From an uncultured Bacteroidales bacterium (GTDB lineage Bacteria; Bacteroidota; Bacteroidia; Bacteroidales; WCHB1-69), in NCBI GenBank assembly GCA_937949745.1, contig CALECM010000048.1:1-64000 (forward strand): a stretch of DNA of 64,000 nt, in the 5' to 3' direction. Shown here piece by piece: positions 1-9,977 of this stretch. The translations under genes were made by a program, and so were the position numbers. The notes under the pieces were generated by a model, which was given only the letters and a program-made list of their open reading frames with translations, did not search any database and had not been told where the DNA came from. The stretch's first letter is position 1; every line of letters begins with the position of its first letter.

Positions 1-13
1 TATTAATCAGCTA

Positions 14-436
14 TTACTTTCCCGTATAAGTTATTGTCCAATCATTATTTTGCATATCCTCCAGTGTGGGATGTATCGTTTTTAATACCCTATAGTATTT
101 TCCGACTGTATCCCATGGAATATATTCCACTATTTCCGCATCAAATACATATATCACCATACTGCCATTTGCAACACGATAAGACTCATAACAATCCCTT
201 CTCCATAATCCAGTAGTATTTTTCTCGTCCGGTAAAACTTTATACATATGCGCATTCAGGATCGGATTGGGGAACAAAGTGTTAAAATATAATGTATCAG
301 GATAATTGCCTCCATGAATATACACTTCTTTGGATGAATTATTGATAAAAGTAATAGTTTTATGACATTTATCCTTATCACACTTTGAAGAAGTGGATAC
401 AATAAGTAATAATGATAAGAAGATAAGTTTTTTCAC
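14..436 (-). CDS. Small exported protein downstream of RHS gene, possible immunity protein
   Basis: A 140-residue protein with a short hydrophobic N-terminal segment (residues 3-17) followed by a Cys/Lys/Asp-rich stretch (KCDKDKC). This suggests export and perhaps lipidation, although K before the Cys makes the lipobox poor. The rest is a beta-rich domain with Trp and Tyr residues and no motif I can assign. It starts 11 bp after the stop of the 1982-residue RHS gene on the same strand, so the two are probably co-transcribed. In polymorphic toxin loci the small gene directly downstream of the toxin usually encodes immunity. That role here is inferred from position only. I am sure that it is a gene, not what it does. 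Confidence 0.7.
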   Translation of the reverse strand: MKKLIFLSLLLIVSTSSKCDKDKCHKTITFINNSSKEVYIHGGNYPDTLYFNTLFPNPILNAHMYKVLPDEKNTTGLWRRDCYESYRVANGSMVIYVFDAEIVEYIPWDTVGKYYRVLKTIHPTLEDMQNNDWTITYTGK

Positions 437-447
437 GATTAAGATAT

Positions 448-3400
448 TTAATTAAATCTATCCCATGCATCCGAAGATACGGGCAAACCCAAATGTTCCA
501 GTTCACGCAACTTATCGAAATAATGTTTTTTACTATTTAGCGTGAAGGTATTGATCAAAGGACCATTGATAATAATATTCGGTCCGAGCACCCAATCATA
601 CCATGCAGGCTGTAAACGCGCATAATCTAATGCCAATTGGTTGTTTGTATGATTATAAGATAAATTTTGGTCATAACCAATAATAGGATTAGAATTAAAA
701 TTCCATTGATTGTTATCAGCAAAACCATCAATATTCTTATTGAAATAATTTAATGCTCTTGCATTAGCATCTTGTTCTGCAGGGTGGTAATCATGGTCTC
801 CTTTACTAAATGCACTGGGTATACCATAACGCTGTAAATACCATAATCCGCTGGCCTGACTTTGTAAATAATGACCGTATTCATGTTGAAATAAACTATT
901 ATTTTCATCAGCACGGATGCTTTTACTTCCAATAATATAACTTCCTAAAGTAACTGCTCCCCAGGAGGTATTGGTTTGCAATACGGTCGCACCATATTTA
1001 TAATCAACGGATTCCACACCACCCCGTAATCCAAATGTATTATGTGTATGGGAAGTCAAAAAGCCTGCAATTGTTTGTGGCAATTGCCAGGTAAAACGGG
1101 AAACGGTTTCCCAGGCCCTACCCCAGAAATTCTTATTAGGATCGCTCACAAATAAACCACCCCATATTTTTACATCGTTCATCGCCCTTTTATTAGCTTC
1201 TTTTATTCCACCGGAAAAAAGACCAACAATCCACGAATCTACTACAAAGAATTCCCCGCTCGGGTCGGTATACATCAACGGATTATTCAAACAATAGCTG
1301 TATCGGTTATAGCTCTGGGTAAAATCTGCCATTTGTATATACGGGTCGGGAGAAAAGAAACGTCCGATAGCCGGATCGTACAAACGGGCATTCATATTGA
1401 TGATCTTAAACCGGTCAAGATGCTCATGGCCGGTAAATCCACGGTTAATTATGCTATAGTTTACCGTATCTTTTTTGCTCCAGTTGTCGTATTGCATACG
1501 ATTTCCCCAGGGATCAAAATGACAGGACATCACTATTTGCTTATTTTTATCCGTAAGAAAACTATATGAACCCAAATGATCCGTATGTACATAATACATA
1601 TTGCCTGTTCCTGACGAAGGAGCGGATTTTTCAAAAATAGCCACAATACCATTATCCCCGTAAATATAATTTAGATAATGAGAACCGTTTCCGGTTTCAA
1701 GAACTTCAAACAGGTCGCTGACATAATAACGGGTACTTTCAACTGTTCCGTTTTTCAAGGTTTTGGACATATTACGGTTTTTATCATGCCCGTACGACAA
1801 CTGATAAGAATAGATTCCTTCCGTAATAGTAGCAGGCCGGTTCATAGCATTGTAGGTTACACAACTGCTTCCGGTAGCCAAGCCTTGTCTTCCGGAGGTA
1901 TTAAATTTAACTTTCTTTACTCCATGAGGGTGGGTATTCCCGCTATTGTAGCTATAAGAACCTACATTAGAATGAGAATTAATATTGCCGGAGAGCGAAT
2001 AACCGACCGATTTGGCACTTCCGCCATTTATCTGAAATCCGGTTAAACGATCCATATTATCGTAAGTAAAAGTTTCGGACTGAGAATTATTGGCATTGGT
2101 TCGTCCACTCATAATCCCTCTCGCGTTATAGGTATAGTCAAGTTGCTGATATGTGTTATCCACTTCAAAATAGATATCTGCGGGAGGGAAAATAGCAACG
2201 GGAGAAATAACACCACCACCTGCACCCGGATCAGGCTTTTCGATGACGATACCCCCATCTCTCTTGTTCCCGGTTTTAATCTGGGTGACTAATCCATTCG
2301 CATCGTAAGAATAGGCTCTACCTATATTATTTCCATAAGAACATACCTTAACCTCCCTGAACGGATTTCTGCTGTGGACTTTGTAAATCAGGGTATTGTC
2401 ATCAGATTTTCTGATCTCATAAAGCCTGCCTCCCGTATAAATATGTTTTATCGAGAATTGGTCCGGGTAACCAATCTCATCCAGAAATCCCTGGTTATTA
2501 TAACTATAAGTCTGGACAAAAGAACGACCATTGATCATTTTGGTCTGTTTGGATAATCTTCCTTTTATATCATATTCTAAAGATTCCGCCAGTACCGAAT
2601 TGGCATATATATAAGCAAGTTTACCTATACCTTTATTGGTTGAACCGGACCGGTCATACTGGTAGGTGTAGCTATCCTGCGTTCCGTTTTTGGAGAATTT
2701 TTTTGATGTTACCCGCCCGAGAGCGTCATAAGTATAGGTGGTGACGGCACCGTTCGCATCTTTGGTTGTCAATAGCTCGTTAAAATTATTATAGGTATTG
2801 GTGACAGTACCTGCATCCGGATCGATCAAAGTAATCCTGTTTCCTCTGGAATCATTTACATATTTCGTAGTACTCCCGTTAGTAAGAATGGAAGTTTCGG
2901 TACGGATTTTGTTATCGGTCCGTACAATCTTATATTGATATGAAATCGTTCCTCCGGGATCGCTGGTGGAAACCACACGGCCCGCTGCATCATAATTTTT
3001 CACATAAGAAACGCCGCGAATGTTATCCCTGGTTGTTTCTCTTCCCGGAGCATAAGTATAGGTTATATTCTTATAATCCGAGATCTCGGTCAGGATACGA
3101 CCGTACACATCATAAGTATACTTTTTCCACCTTTTATTATTATCCGTAGTTCTGTAAGATGAATATGGTAAAGAAACCTGGGTTACCTGCCCCAATGCAT
3201 TATAGCGGGTATCAGTGAAGATCTCACTTTCTTCCCTGGAGAGTTCCCTTCCCAGTACGTCGTAGTAGATCCTTACCGCATTTTTACCTGTGGAATAATC
3301 CTGAGTATAATATTTTACATTCGGAATCAAGGTAGCTACATAAAGGCTTTCTGCCCATTTTGTAGCCAAACTGTCCCTTGTACCGTCCGGATAATTAGAA

Positions 3401-6396
3401 GAAATCCGTCTTCCCAGGGCATCATAGGTATAAGTAGTCGTCAACCCATTCACATCCTTCACAGACAGAAGATTGCCAGTTTGAACATTAAAGGTGTAAT
3501 AGGAGATTTGATTCAATGCATTTTTACGTTGTGTCATAAAACGACCTGTATTATCATACTGGTACGTTTCGGTACGGCTCAATCCGTTGGCCGAAATCCT
3601 CTTCGTCAAAGGAATTCCCAGTGAATTATAATTGCTGTAAAAAGTCTCGCTATAGCCGTCGGAAGCACTGGTTTTTCTCATGGAAGACAATCGCCCGTAA
3701 GTACTATAATTGTAGGTTGTAGTTTGAGTGAGAGATTCTGACGAACCTCTCATTTGAGAAGTGATGATAACATTGTAGGGCTTAAAGACCGGTGCTCCGT
3801 TTGCCGCCGTACCCGCTATATAGGTATATTTTGTTATTTCACGGGTAAGCGGGGTACCTCCGAAAGGCACATCGTAATGTTCCACAATCAAACTGTCAAC
3901 ACGTCCATCAGACCGTAAACGTATTTTATTACGAATTGTAGCGCCCGTCAGAGAATTGGTCGTAGTCGATCCATATTTATAAGGTATGAAACGCTTATTA
4001 CCAAGATCATGAAATTCATAATGGTTTAATTCTTCCGAGATCGGAGTTGATGCACTGCCCCTGTACTTCATCAATTGATGCAGATACAAATATTTGAAAA
4101 CGGTATTTTCCTGGAAATGATAGTAGGTGGTTTCGCCATTATAGAGGATGGTTACTCCTTCAAAACCAAGGAACTGCCTACGCTTAAAATCATAATTGGG
4201 TAATCCGAAGCCATAGGTAACCGTATTTTTACCATTTCCAATCCCGTTTGAATATTTCATATATTCCACTACTCCCCAATTTACCTTGCGACGATGTTGG
4301 CTGGTGTAACCTACCGTAGGAGAAGAAAGCGTTCTATAGATCCATTCTGTTTCAAGACCCATTCCGTCGGTTATTTTTTGCACCAGATCAAACTGCTCGT
4401 TTTCAAACATATAAATTATGACCGGATTGGAATTGATTTGTTCTTTATATATAATATCGAGTATACCGTCACCATTAAAATCCGCAAACTGGTATTTACT
4501 TGGGGACTTGTCTATAAGCGCCGAATGGGTATACTCTTTCTTTTCATAATATAACTGATTATTGTAGAAATTTTTAGTGAAGTAGACTTCTATATATACA
4601 GAATTCCCTCTTTTACAAAACTGTACGATATCATCTTTTCCATCCCCATTTAAATCGACGATAACAGGTTCTGAATAATAAGGTGCATAATTCCCTCTGA
4701 AATTCTCCAATGGCGGTCCTGCAGAATGTGGCCACGAATAGCCTGATCCCGTTGACAGGTTCACATCCCAGCTTCCGGCTTCGGTATAGGATAAAATATC
4801 ATGTTTGCCGTCACCGTTGAAATCGCCGTAATAAACTCCTGGATGCCAGCCTGTAGGGAACCCGAGCGTAACAAGACTATTTATAGCACTGGTCAGATTA
4901 TCATATTCGTATATTTTGGTCTCTCCATTATTCCGGCATTGTATATTGGTTTTTCCATTACCGTTAAAATCGAATGCTTCAAACTGAAGAGAAGGGAACT
5001 GGATCACCGGATGGTAAATCCCCCAGAAAGTAGCCATTTTATTTCCATTCACAAACATAATATCACATTTGCCGTCACCGTTAAAATCCCCGAACAACAT
5101 CCTGGCAAAATTATTGATAGTAGCTATGTTATTACTGGAAAAACTGGAGCCGCTGAAAGTAATGGTTCTGAATTTAACCGTAGTACTTTGATAAGAATCT
5201 CTTTCGCCGATAATCAATTCATCCCTCCCGTCTCCATTCACATCTGCAACATAAAACTGTGAATAATACTGGTGCGTTCCACCGCACTGGTAAATAAAGG
5301 ATCCCGTATTAGATCCATAATACATTTTCCATGATGCCGTCGACATATTACCATTCAGATTATAAAGTACATAGTCAGCTATTCCGTCTCCGTTAAAATC
5401 GCCCGGTATGATTAGGGATCCCTGTTCTGTGCTTAATGTACGGATTCTGCTAAACGGATTTTTCTTGGCTCCCCAGGTCATTTTTGTAGAATTTATCTCC
5501 TGAGATTGCTCACCGAAATATTTGATTTCCGTTAAATGAGTCCGATGGGTAATATCATATTTGAACTCATACTTACCTACTTGTGTGGAACCATAAAATA
5601 ACTGGATATTATCCAGGAGTCTGCTTTGACGGAACCAGTCGCCCATCACATAATAGTCATTAATATCGATGGTATTATTAACATAATTGAATCTTACTTT
5701 GGCATAAGTGGATAAATTTGCACCGGTATTACCTGTATACTTGATTTCTAAAATTAATGGATTGGCATAACTATGTGTATAACTGAAAGTCATATAATTT
5801 CCGTCCGCATCCGTAATTTTATTGATCAACCAGGTCATAACACTATTCCCAAGCGTCTGACGGGCATTAGCATTCCGGCCGTATTCAATCCGTTTACCGT
5901 CTTCCGTGATAGCTTCAAAATATTCCGGTCCATTTCCCGCTGTTCCGTAAGAAGTAATTTTCACAAAAGATTCAATCTCCGTACCATATACCGTTCCATT
6001 GGCACCGTAAGTTCCGGAACTTGTCTTGATTAAGCGGTTTCCATCTAAAGCAAAACGATCGTGATTATCCATGGCAACTCCGCGTACACTATTATCATGA
6101 TATAGGTTCAGAGGGGTTCTGGAAATCGAGGACAACCCTCCGATATCCCATTTCAATCCCAATAAACCAAATCCTCCCCCACTGTTATATGTAATGGATA
6201 AATTGGGCTCAATACCCGCCGTACCAGGAATCACTTTTACGGGAATGGTATAATTGGCCATGCCCATCAACGAAACGTCAGCCTGTCCTTCTATGGCTGC
6301 AACCGGCAACGTGGTATTTTGCGCTATCGATACAAAACCATGGAAAAATATATACAACAAAGTAAATATTTTCACTAAATTATTTCGATTTTTCAT
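448..6396 (-). CDS. SpvB/FG-GAP/RHS-repeat giant protein with putative metallopeptidase C-terminus
   Basis: 1982 residues. Order seen: signal peptide (1-25, ending SIAQ); SpvB-like N-terminal region (about 30-300); seven FG-GAP/VCBS calcium-type repeats of the form DFNGDG (about 325-650); YD repeats (about 950-1540); RHS-associated core (about 1600-1710, with HTDHLG and the YNRYSYCLNNP...DPSGE ending). The unique tail is about 270 residues and contains HEYGH (H1838, E1839, H1842) and a downstream PAEQDA (E1874, D1876), consistent with a short gluzincin-type zinc peptidase. The architecture resembles TcB/TcC and RHS polymorphic toxins, where a shell encloses a variable C-terminal effector. No T9SS sorting domain follows the core. 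The gene lies 19 bp after a small T9SS protein and 11 bp before an immunity candidate. Toxin activity is inferred, and a surface or structural role is the alternative. Confidence 0.9.
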   Translation of the reverse strand: MKNRNNLVKIFTLLYIFFHGFVSIAQNTTLPVAAIEGQADVSLMGMANYTIPVKVIPGTAGIEPNLSITYNSGGGFGLLGLKWDIGGLSSISRTPLNLYHDNSVRGVAMDNHDRFALDGNRLIKTSSGTYGANGTVYGTEIESFVKITSYGTAGNGPEYFEAITEDGKRIEYGRNANARQTLGNSVMTWLINKITDADGNYMTFSYTHSYANPLILEIKYTGNTGANLSTYAKVRFNYVNNTIDINDYYVMGDWFRQSRLLDNIQLFYGSTQVGKYEFKYDITHRTHLTEIKYFGEQSQEINSTKMTWGAKKNPFSRIRTLSTEQGSLIIPGDFNGDGIADYVLYNLNGNMSTASWKMYYGSNTGSFIYQCGGTHQYYSQFYVADVNGDGRDELIIGERDSYQSTTVKFRTITFSGSSFSSNNIATINNFARMLFGDFNGDGKCDIMFVNGNKMATFWGIYHPVIQFPSLQFEAFDFNGNGKTNIQCRNNGETKIYEYDNLTSAINSLVTLGFPTGWHPGVYYGDFNGDGKHDILSYTEAGSWDVNLSTGSGYSWPHSAGPPLENFRGNYAPYYSEPVIVDLNGDGKDDIVQFCKRGNSVYIEVYFTKNFYNNQLYYEKKEYTHSALIDKSPSKYQFADFNGDGILDIIYKEQINSNPVIIYMFENEQFDLVQKITDGMGLETEWIYRTLSSPTVGYTSQHRRKVNWGVVEYMKYSNGIGNGKNTVTYGFGLPNYDFKRRQFLGFEGVTILYNGETTYYHFQENTVFKYLYLHQLMKYRGSASTPISEELNHYEFHDLGNKRFIPYKYGSTTTNSLTGATIRNKIRLRSDGRVDSLIVEHYDVPFGGTPLTREITKYTYIAGTAANGAPVFKPYNVIITSQMRGSSESLTQTTTYNYSTYGRLSSMRKTSASDGYSETFYSNYNSLGIPLTKRISANGLSRTETYQYDNTGRFMTQRKNALNQISYYTFNVQTGNLLSVKDVNGLTTTYTYDALGRRISSNYPDGTRDSLATKWAESLYVATLIPNVKYYTQDYSTGKNAVRIYYDVLGRELSREESEIFTDTRYNALGQVTQVSLPYSSYRTTDNNKRWKKYTYDVYGRILTEISDYKNITYTYAPGRETTRDNIRGVSYVKNYDAAGRVVSTSDPGGTISYQYKIVRTDNKIRTETSILTNGSTTKYVNDSRGNRITLIDPDAGTVTNTYNNFNELLTTKDANGAVTTYTYDALGRVTSKKFSKNGTQDSYTYQYDRSGSTNKGIGKLAYIYANSVLAESLEYDIKGRLSKQTKMINGRSFVQTYSYNNQGFLDEIGYPDQFSIKHIYTGGRLYEIRKSDDNTLIYKVHSRNPFREVKVCSYGNNIGRAYSYDANGLVTQIKTGNKRDGGIVIEKPDPGAGGGVISPVAIFPPADIYFEVDNTYQQLDYTYNARGIMSGRTNANNSQSETFTYDNMDRLTGFQINGGSAKSVGYSLSGNINSHSNVGSYSYNSGNTHPHGVKKVKFNTSGRQGLATGSSCVTYNAMNRPATITEGIYSYQLSYGHDKNRNMSKTLKNGTVESTRYYVSDLFEVLETGNGSHYLNYIYGDNGIVAIFEKSAPSSGTGNMYYVHTDHLGSYSFLTDKNKQIVMSCHFDPWGNRMQYDNWSKKDTVNYSIINRGFTGHEHLDRFKIINMNARLYDPAIGRFFSPDPYIQMADFTQSYNRYSYCLNNPLMYTDPSGEFFVVDSWIVGLFSGGIKEANKRAMNDVKIWGGLFVSDPNKNFWGRAWETVSRFTWQLPQTIAGFLTSHTHNTFGLRGGVESVDYKYGATVLQTNTSWGAVTLGSYIIGSKSIRADENNSLFQHEYGHYLQSQASGLWYLQRYGIPSAFSKGDHDYHPAEQDANARALNYFNKNIDGFADNNQWNFNSNPIIGYDQNLSYNHTNNQLALDYARLQPAWYDWVLGPNIIINGPLINTFTLNSKKHYFDKLRELEHLGLPVSSDAWDRFN

Positions 6397-6415
6397 AATT
6401 ATTGATCTTTATTTT

Positions 6416-6925
6416 TTATTGTTTGATAATTTTCCATTCGCCGGTATAATCCTTAAAATTAATTTTGAGAATGAAAGTACCTGCCGGATAAGGTGAAAGG
6501 TCCACCTCTATTTTGGAAGAACTTACTGTGAATTCATTTAAAAACTGTCCATGTATTGTGAAGAGGTATAATATTCCGCCCTTAAGATCATCCCTATAAT
6601 TTTCAATCTGAATATTGACCTTCTGGGTAGTGGGATTGGGATAGACACTCACTTTCACTTCCCCTATCTCACCTTCATACCAGATATTTGAATTGGCCTT
6701 CACGTCCTCGCTTTCCACCCCCTGAACACTATTGGTCGATATATCGGAAAAATTTTGCCAGAGCACATTCCGGCAGGTTCGGTTTCCGGCGGCATCGTAC
6801 TGATACTCGGCCACACGTTCCATCACAATCGGCTGGGGAAGTTTTTCTCCCGGTTCACCGATCACTTGTGCCATACCCGCCGAAGCGAACATAAGCAGTA
6901 AAATAAGATAAGTTTTCTTTTTCAT
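6416..6925 (-). CDS. Small T9SS cargo protein with one YD-type repeat
   Basis: 169 residues from the ATG at 6925, chosen because it begins a clean signal peptide (MKKKTYLILLLMFASAGMAQ); an upstream ATG at 6964 would add 13 implausible residues. After the signal comes a single YD-like motif (EYQYDAAGNRTCRN). Roughly the last 75 residues match a T9SS type A sorting domain: VYPNPTTQ at the front, SPYPAGTFILKI before the end, and a terminal KIIKQ. T9SS would carry the protein across the outer membrane and remove the domain. It is the first gene of the RHS cluster, with 19 bp to the next start. The protein is essentially a YD fragment plus a sorting signal, so it may be a trimmed RHS relative or an accessory to the RHS protein. 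Confidence 0.85.
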   Translation of the reverse strand: MKKKTYLILLLMFASAGMAQVIGEPGEKLPQPIVMERVAEYQYDAAGNRTCRNVLWQNFSDISTNSVQGVESEDVKANSNIWYEGEIGEVKVSVYPNPTTQKVNIQIENYRDDLKGGILYLFTIHGQFLNEFTVSSSKIEVDLSPYPAGTFILKINFKDYTGEWKIIKQ

Positions 6926-7329
6926 AATAAAACAATTAATTAATATTGGTTTCAAAAAAAACATAACTGACCTTCCATTATCATCCCGGATGCAATAATA
7001 AGACTATTTTTAAATATTACTTATTATTGAATGATCTTAACTTTATATTTTCATAAAAATTCAATATAAAATTGTACAAATCAAATATTAACATTTATTT
7101 GTTTTAATTATACATCTATATATTTATTTTAATTTTTAATTTATTATAAAATTTAATTTTCACAATAAATCCAAAAAACGTCAATTTAAAATATGGAAAT
7201 TAATAAAAAAAAGAAGAAATATTAAAGAAGATTCGTTTTAAACCATTTTACGCGATATATCAATAAAGGTATAGTTCTAAATTGAAGCATCAGGATATTT
7301 AACATATTAATCCTCTTCCGCTACTAATT
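6926..7329. other. AT-rich intergenic region upstream of RHS cluster
   Basis: About 400 bp, very AT-rich, between the RHS cluster and the next lipoprotein gene, both on the minus strand. It must carry the promoter of the RHS cluster, but I found no good TAnnTTTG box in the minus orientation. No small ORF, repeat or hairpin stands out. Confidence 0.5.
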
Positions 7330-7890
7330 TTAATCAAAATCCGGCCTTTCGTAATACTCCCTTAATTTTCGGAAATAATTCTCGGTAAGACTATCGGATG
7401 TTTGCGGGATTGTTTCATCTATTAGCATTACGATTAATTTATGCTGATTAGGGGTAATACTATTATTTAAATCCACGTCATGGATATTACCATTCTCGAA
7501 AATATACAATATCGTATTGAATATCCCATCCAATACATCTTTTTCCTGATCTGTAAAATCTTCTTCCGTAAACCAAATCGAATCCTTCCAAAACTGACTT
7601 ACACACGAGTCTAATTTAAAATGCACACTTCGAATAGCTGTTATTTCATCAATAACAGCATGCTTTTGAGGACGAAAAAAAGATTTCTGCCCGATTCTTT
7701 TAAAAACGACAATCTCATCTTTTAAATTGAGAATAGCTATTGACGGTTCATGGTAAGAAGGATAAAACTCAATAATGATTGAATTTATTCCATCAGATCT
7801 TTCTTCCATAACAACTGCCGGATCCTGCCTATTTTCACAAGCAAAACAACTAAGAAATGAAATGAAAATTAAAGCTCTTACAATCTTCAT
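7330..7890 (-). CDS. Hypothetical lipoprotein
   Basis: 186 residues from the ATG at 7890; the reading frame extends upstream to 7941, but the signal peptide MKIVRALIFISFLSCFAC begins at 7890. The lipobox-like FAC places the lipidated Cys near residue 18, so a periplasm- or surface-facing lipoprotein is expected. The mature part is mixed alpha/beta with an acidic middle and a C-terminal helix rich in Tyr and Arg. I recognise no family. It stands alone between two AT-rich gaps, with a TATATTTG-type box just upstream on the minus strand (7912-7919). A stress or immunity role cannot be inferred. Confidence 0.75.
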   Translation of the reverse strand: MKIVRALIFISFLSCFACENRQDPAVVMEERSDGINSIIIEFYPSYHEPSIAILNLKDEIVVFKRIGQKSFFRPQKHAVIDEITAIRSVHFKLDSCVSQFWKDSIWFTEEDFTDQEKDVLDGIFNTILYIFENGNIHDVDLNNSITPNQHKLIVMLIDETIPQTSDSLTENYFRKLREYYERPDFD

Positions 7891-8216
7891 AATAACTTCA
7901 CCAAAATTTGGCAAATATAACTTTATTACTAAAACCATCAAAATTAAGCGAATTTTCTAATCCGGTAATCTGAATTTCCCAAAAGATTTTTCAGCACTTT
8001 GGACGCATAATCTTTGACTATATTTGAATCATGGAAAAGCAAAGGACACATATACTTTTTAAATCATATGCATTCCCTAAACAATCCGGGAAGCAATAAT
8101 TTAACTGATATTCAATTTTAATGTATTTTTATTCAAACTTGAACAACTCCTTCACCTTAATAATATAATCCGGACGGAAATATTACGATTACCGGACAGG
8201 TAGCTTAGTATGATTT
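7891..8216. other. Intergenic region with one promoter-like box
   Basis: About 325 bp. It contains the minus-strand TATATTTG box listed separately at 7912-7919. The remainder (7920-8216) is the 3' flank of the RND/esterase operon, and I see no ORF or strong hairpin in it. Confidence 0.45.
7912..7919 (-). promoter_or_regulatory. Bacteroidota -7 box upstream of hypothetical lipoprotein
   Basis: On the minus strand the sequence reads TATATTTG, an exact match to TAnnTTTG, about 22 bp before the ATG at 7890. No clear -33 TTTG was found. Confidence 0.45.
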
Positions 8217-9350
8217 TTAAAATGAGGTGAGGCCCGTTGAAAATATAAAATTGGTCATTTCTTGTTTCACTATTTCCAGATTTCCATTAAAAGTACCGTT
8301 TTTTTCTTCGTGAGGGGCATGGTTATAACCGTCGAAAGGGACATATTTTACGGGTAAATTCCATTTTTTCATGTATTCGTAAATGGCCAAAGAACCATAA
8401 AGATGTTCTGACCTAAAGAATTTCTTTTTCATCCGGTTATTGAGATGATCACAAAAGGGAATTCCGGATTGGTTATATAAAATATTATCCTCCGTTCCAT
8501 GAAATAAAAGTGCCGGAAGGTAATTTCTCTCCTCGATCATATTCAGATCGGTTATGGCGCCCCAGAGTGAAATTACACCGGCTAATTTATAGTCGCATTC
8601 CAATCTGTTTCCCGAATGATCAAGGTTGCCGAAATGTTCCTGAAAATAATCATTTTTACAGCATTCGAAAACCTCGTCTTCATCCATAAAAGCCGTGGTC
8701 AGAGCGATAATCCCGCCGGAACTGCTCCCCGCAAGATATATTTTTTCGGGATCAATATTCAATTCATCGGCATAATAAGTAACATATCTTAATGCCGCGC
8801 GGACATCCTGCACGCAACAATATATCGCCATTTTTATCTCCTCAAAGCCTTTGATCCTGGAACCTAAACGATGATTTATCGAAACCACGACACATCCCTG
8901 TTCAATAAGATTTCCGGTCAGTTCTTTCTGCAATTCATTGTTTTTGTCGCCGAAGAAAAATCCCCCTCCGTGAACAAACAGCAGCACAGGCTTTTTTTGC
9001 TGATCATGACCATAAGGCTGATAGATATCCATGTAAAGAGGAATATTTTCAGGATCTTTTTTTATTCTGTTGAATATATCCAACACCTCTTTTATAATAG
9101 CGGGTTTACCATTCTTTTTTTTCTCAGGGGTTTTTGAAGTATAAAAGCCTTTTACTTCACCGTATTTCACATCCTTTTTTACAACAGCGTTTCCCGATAT
9201 TTCATCCGTGTAGCCGTCCGGACCGGTAATAAGATATTCATAGCCATGGGAATAATTGATTATTTCTTTTTCAGATTTGCATGACATATTTATCCATATT
9301 AACGACATCATAAGAATATATAAAGATGTCCTATTTTTTTTTGCAACCAT
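8217..9350 (-). CDS. Alpha/beta hydrolase (carboxylesterase-like), lipoprotein
   Basis: 377 residues with an N-terminal membrane segment ending in MSC (Cys24), consistent with a lipoprotein signal. The catalytic core is that of the esterase/BD-FAE-like alpha/beta hydrolases. It has an oxyanion-hole HGGGF at 126-130 and a nucleophile elbow GSSSG at 207-211 (Ser209). A late LLFHGTED segment may supply the acid, and a His in GYNHAPH near the C-terminus the third triad member. The likely reaction is hydrolysis of a carboxylic ester; the substrate is unknown. It is the last gene of the RND operon, 23 bp after the STM3941-family gene. This could be a detoxification or acetyl-esterase function, or simple read-through linkage. 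Confidence 0.88.
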   Translation of the reverse strand: MVAKKNRTSLYILMMSLIWINMSCKSEKEIINYSHGYEYLITGPDGYTDEISGNAVVKKDVKYGEVKGFYTSKTPEKKKNGKPAIIKEVLDIFNRIKKDPENIPLYMDIYQPYGHDQQKKPVLLFVHGGGFFFGDKNNELQKELTGNLIEQGCVVVSINHRLGSRIKGFEEIKMAIYCCVQDVRAALRYVTYYADELNIDPEKIYLAGSSSGGIIALTTAFMDEDEVFECCKNDYFQEHFGNLDHSGNRLECDYKLAGVISLWGAITDLNMIEERNYLPALLFHGTEDNILYNQSGIPFCDHLNNRMKKKFFRSEHLYGSLAIYEYMKKWNLPVKYVPFDGYNHAPHEEKNGTFNGNLEIVKQEMTNFIFSTGLTSF

Positions 9351-9373
9351 TTTAATAACCTCCTATACTTATA

Positions 9374-9967
9374 TCATGTTTGATTTTTCTTATTGACATT
9401 CTGTTTTTCCCATTCCTGTTTACGATAAGAATAATCGGCATAATACTGTTTAACCGTATTTTCCAGTTCTTCAAAAGAACAATTCAAGGCCCGGTTAGAG
9501 AAACAGATCGGGGATCCGTAATAATGTAATTTAAGGGTCATGGAACGTTTTTTGTCAGGCATCGTTTCCCTTTCTATATATTCTTCAGGATTAAGCACTT
9601 TTAATACGATATAATAACTATTCGAATATTCTACGTTTGCCATAATTTTGATTTTATAAACATCTTTCCAGAACACCATACCATACCGGTGTCCGGTAGA
9701 AATATCATGAATGCCATCGCGGGAAATAAAGATCCCGATAAATTTTTCCCGGGCAAAACGGATGAATCCGATCAGGTCCATAAGCGCAAATAATAAAGAT
9801 ATAATGGCGAGCAACTGAAACAGTACATATCCGTAACCCGGTCTGAAATGGAAGCTCAGGTACAAGAATAACACGGATAAAAGTATCAGCGCTCCTATAA
9901 GAATGGGAATCCCGATAATTTTCCTTCCGGAAAGTTTTATGGTTTTTACAGGTAATTTATCGTGCAT
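9374..9967 (-). CDS. STM3941-family membrane protein
   Basis: About 197 residues from the ATG at 9967. An alternative ATG at 9997 would overlap the preceding gene by 20 bp and adds MWKKIYKSLA. Two adjacent membrane segments lie near residues 20-75, followed by a soluble region with the pattern ISRDGIHD...G...W.DV and a C-terminal basic tail. This matches my recollection of the STM3941 family, whose function is unknown and which resembles PH-like membrane-bound domains. It sits within the RND efflux operon between the PG0541 protein and the esterase. Confidence 0.75.
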   Translation of the reverse strand: MHDKLPVKTIKLSGRKIIGIPILIGALILLSVLFLYLSFHFRPGYGYVLFQLLAIISLLFALMDLIGFIRFAREKFIGIFISRDGIHDISTGHRYGMVFWKDVYKIKIMANVEYSNSYYIVLKVLNPEEYIERETMPDKKRSMTLKLHYYGSPICFSNRALNCSFEELENTVKQYYADYSYRKQEWEKQNVNKKNQT

Positions 9968-9977
9968 AGCCAGGGAT

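Noticed and set aside
4801..5262. Plus-strand 153-residue open frame inside the RHS gene
   Set aside because: It is antisense to FG-GAP repeats, with no start signal or known family. The repeats produce long antisense frames by chance.
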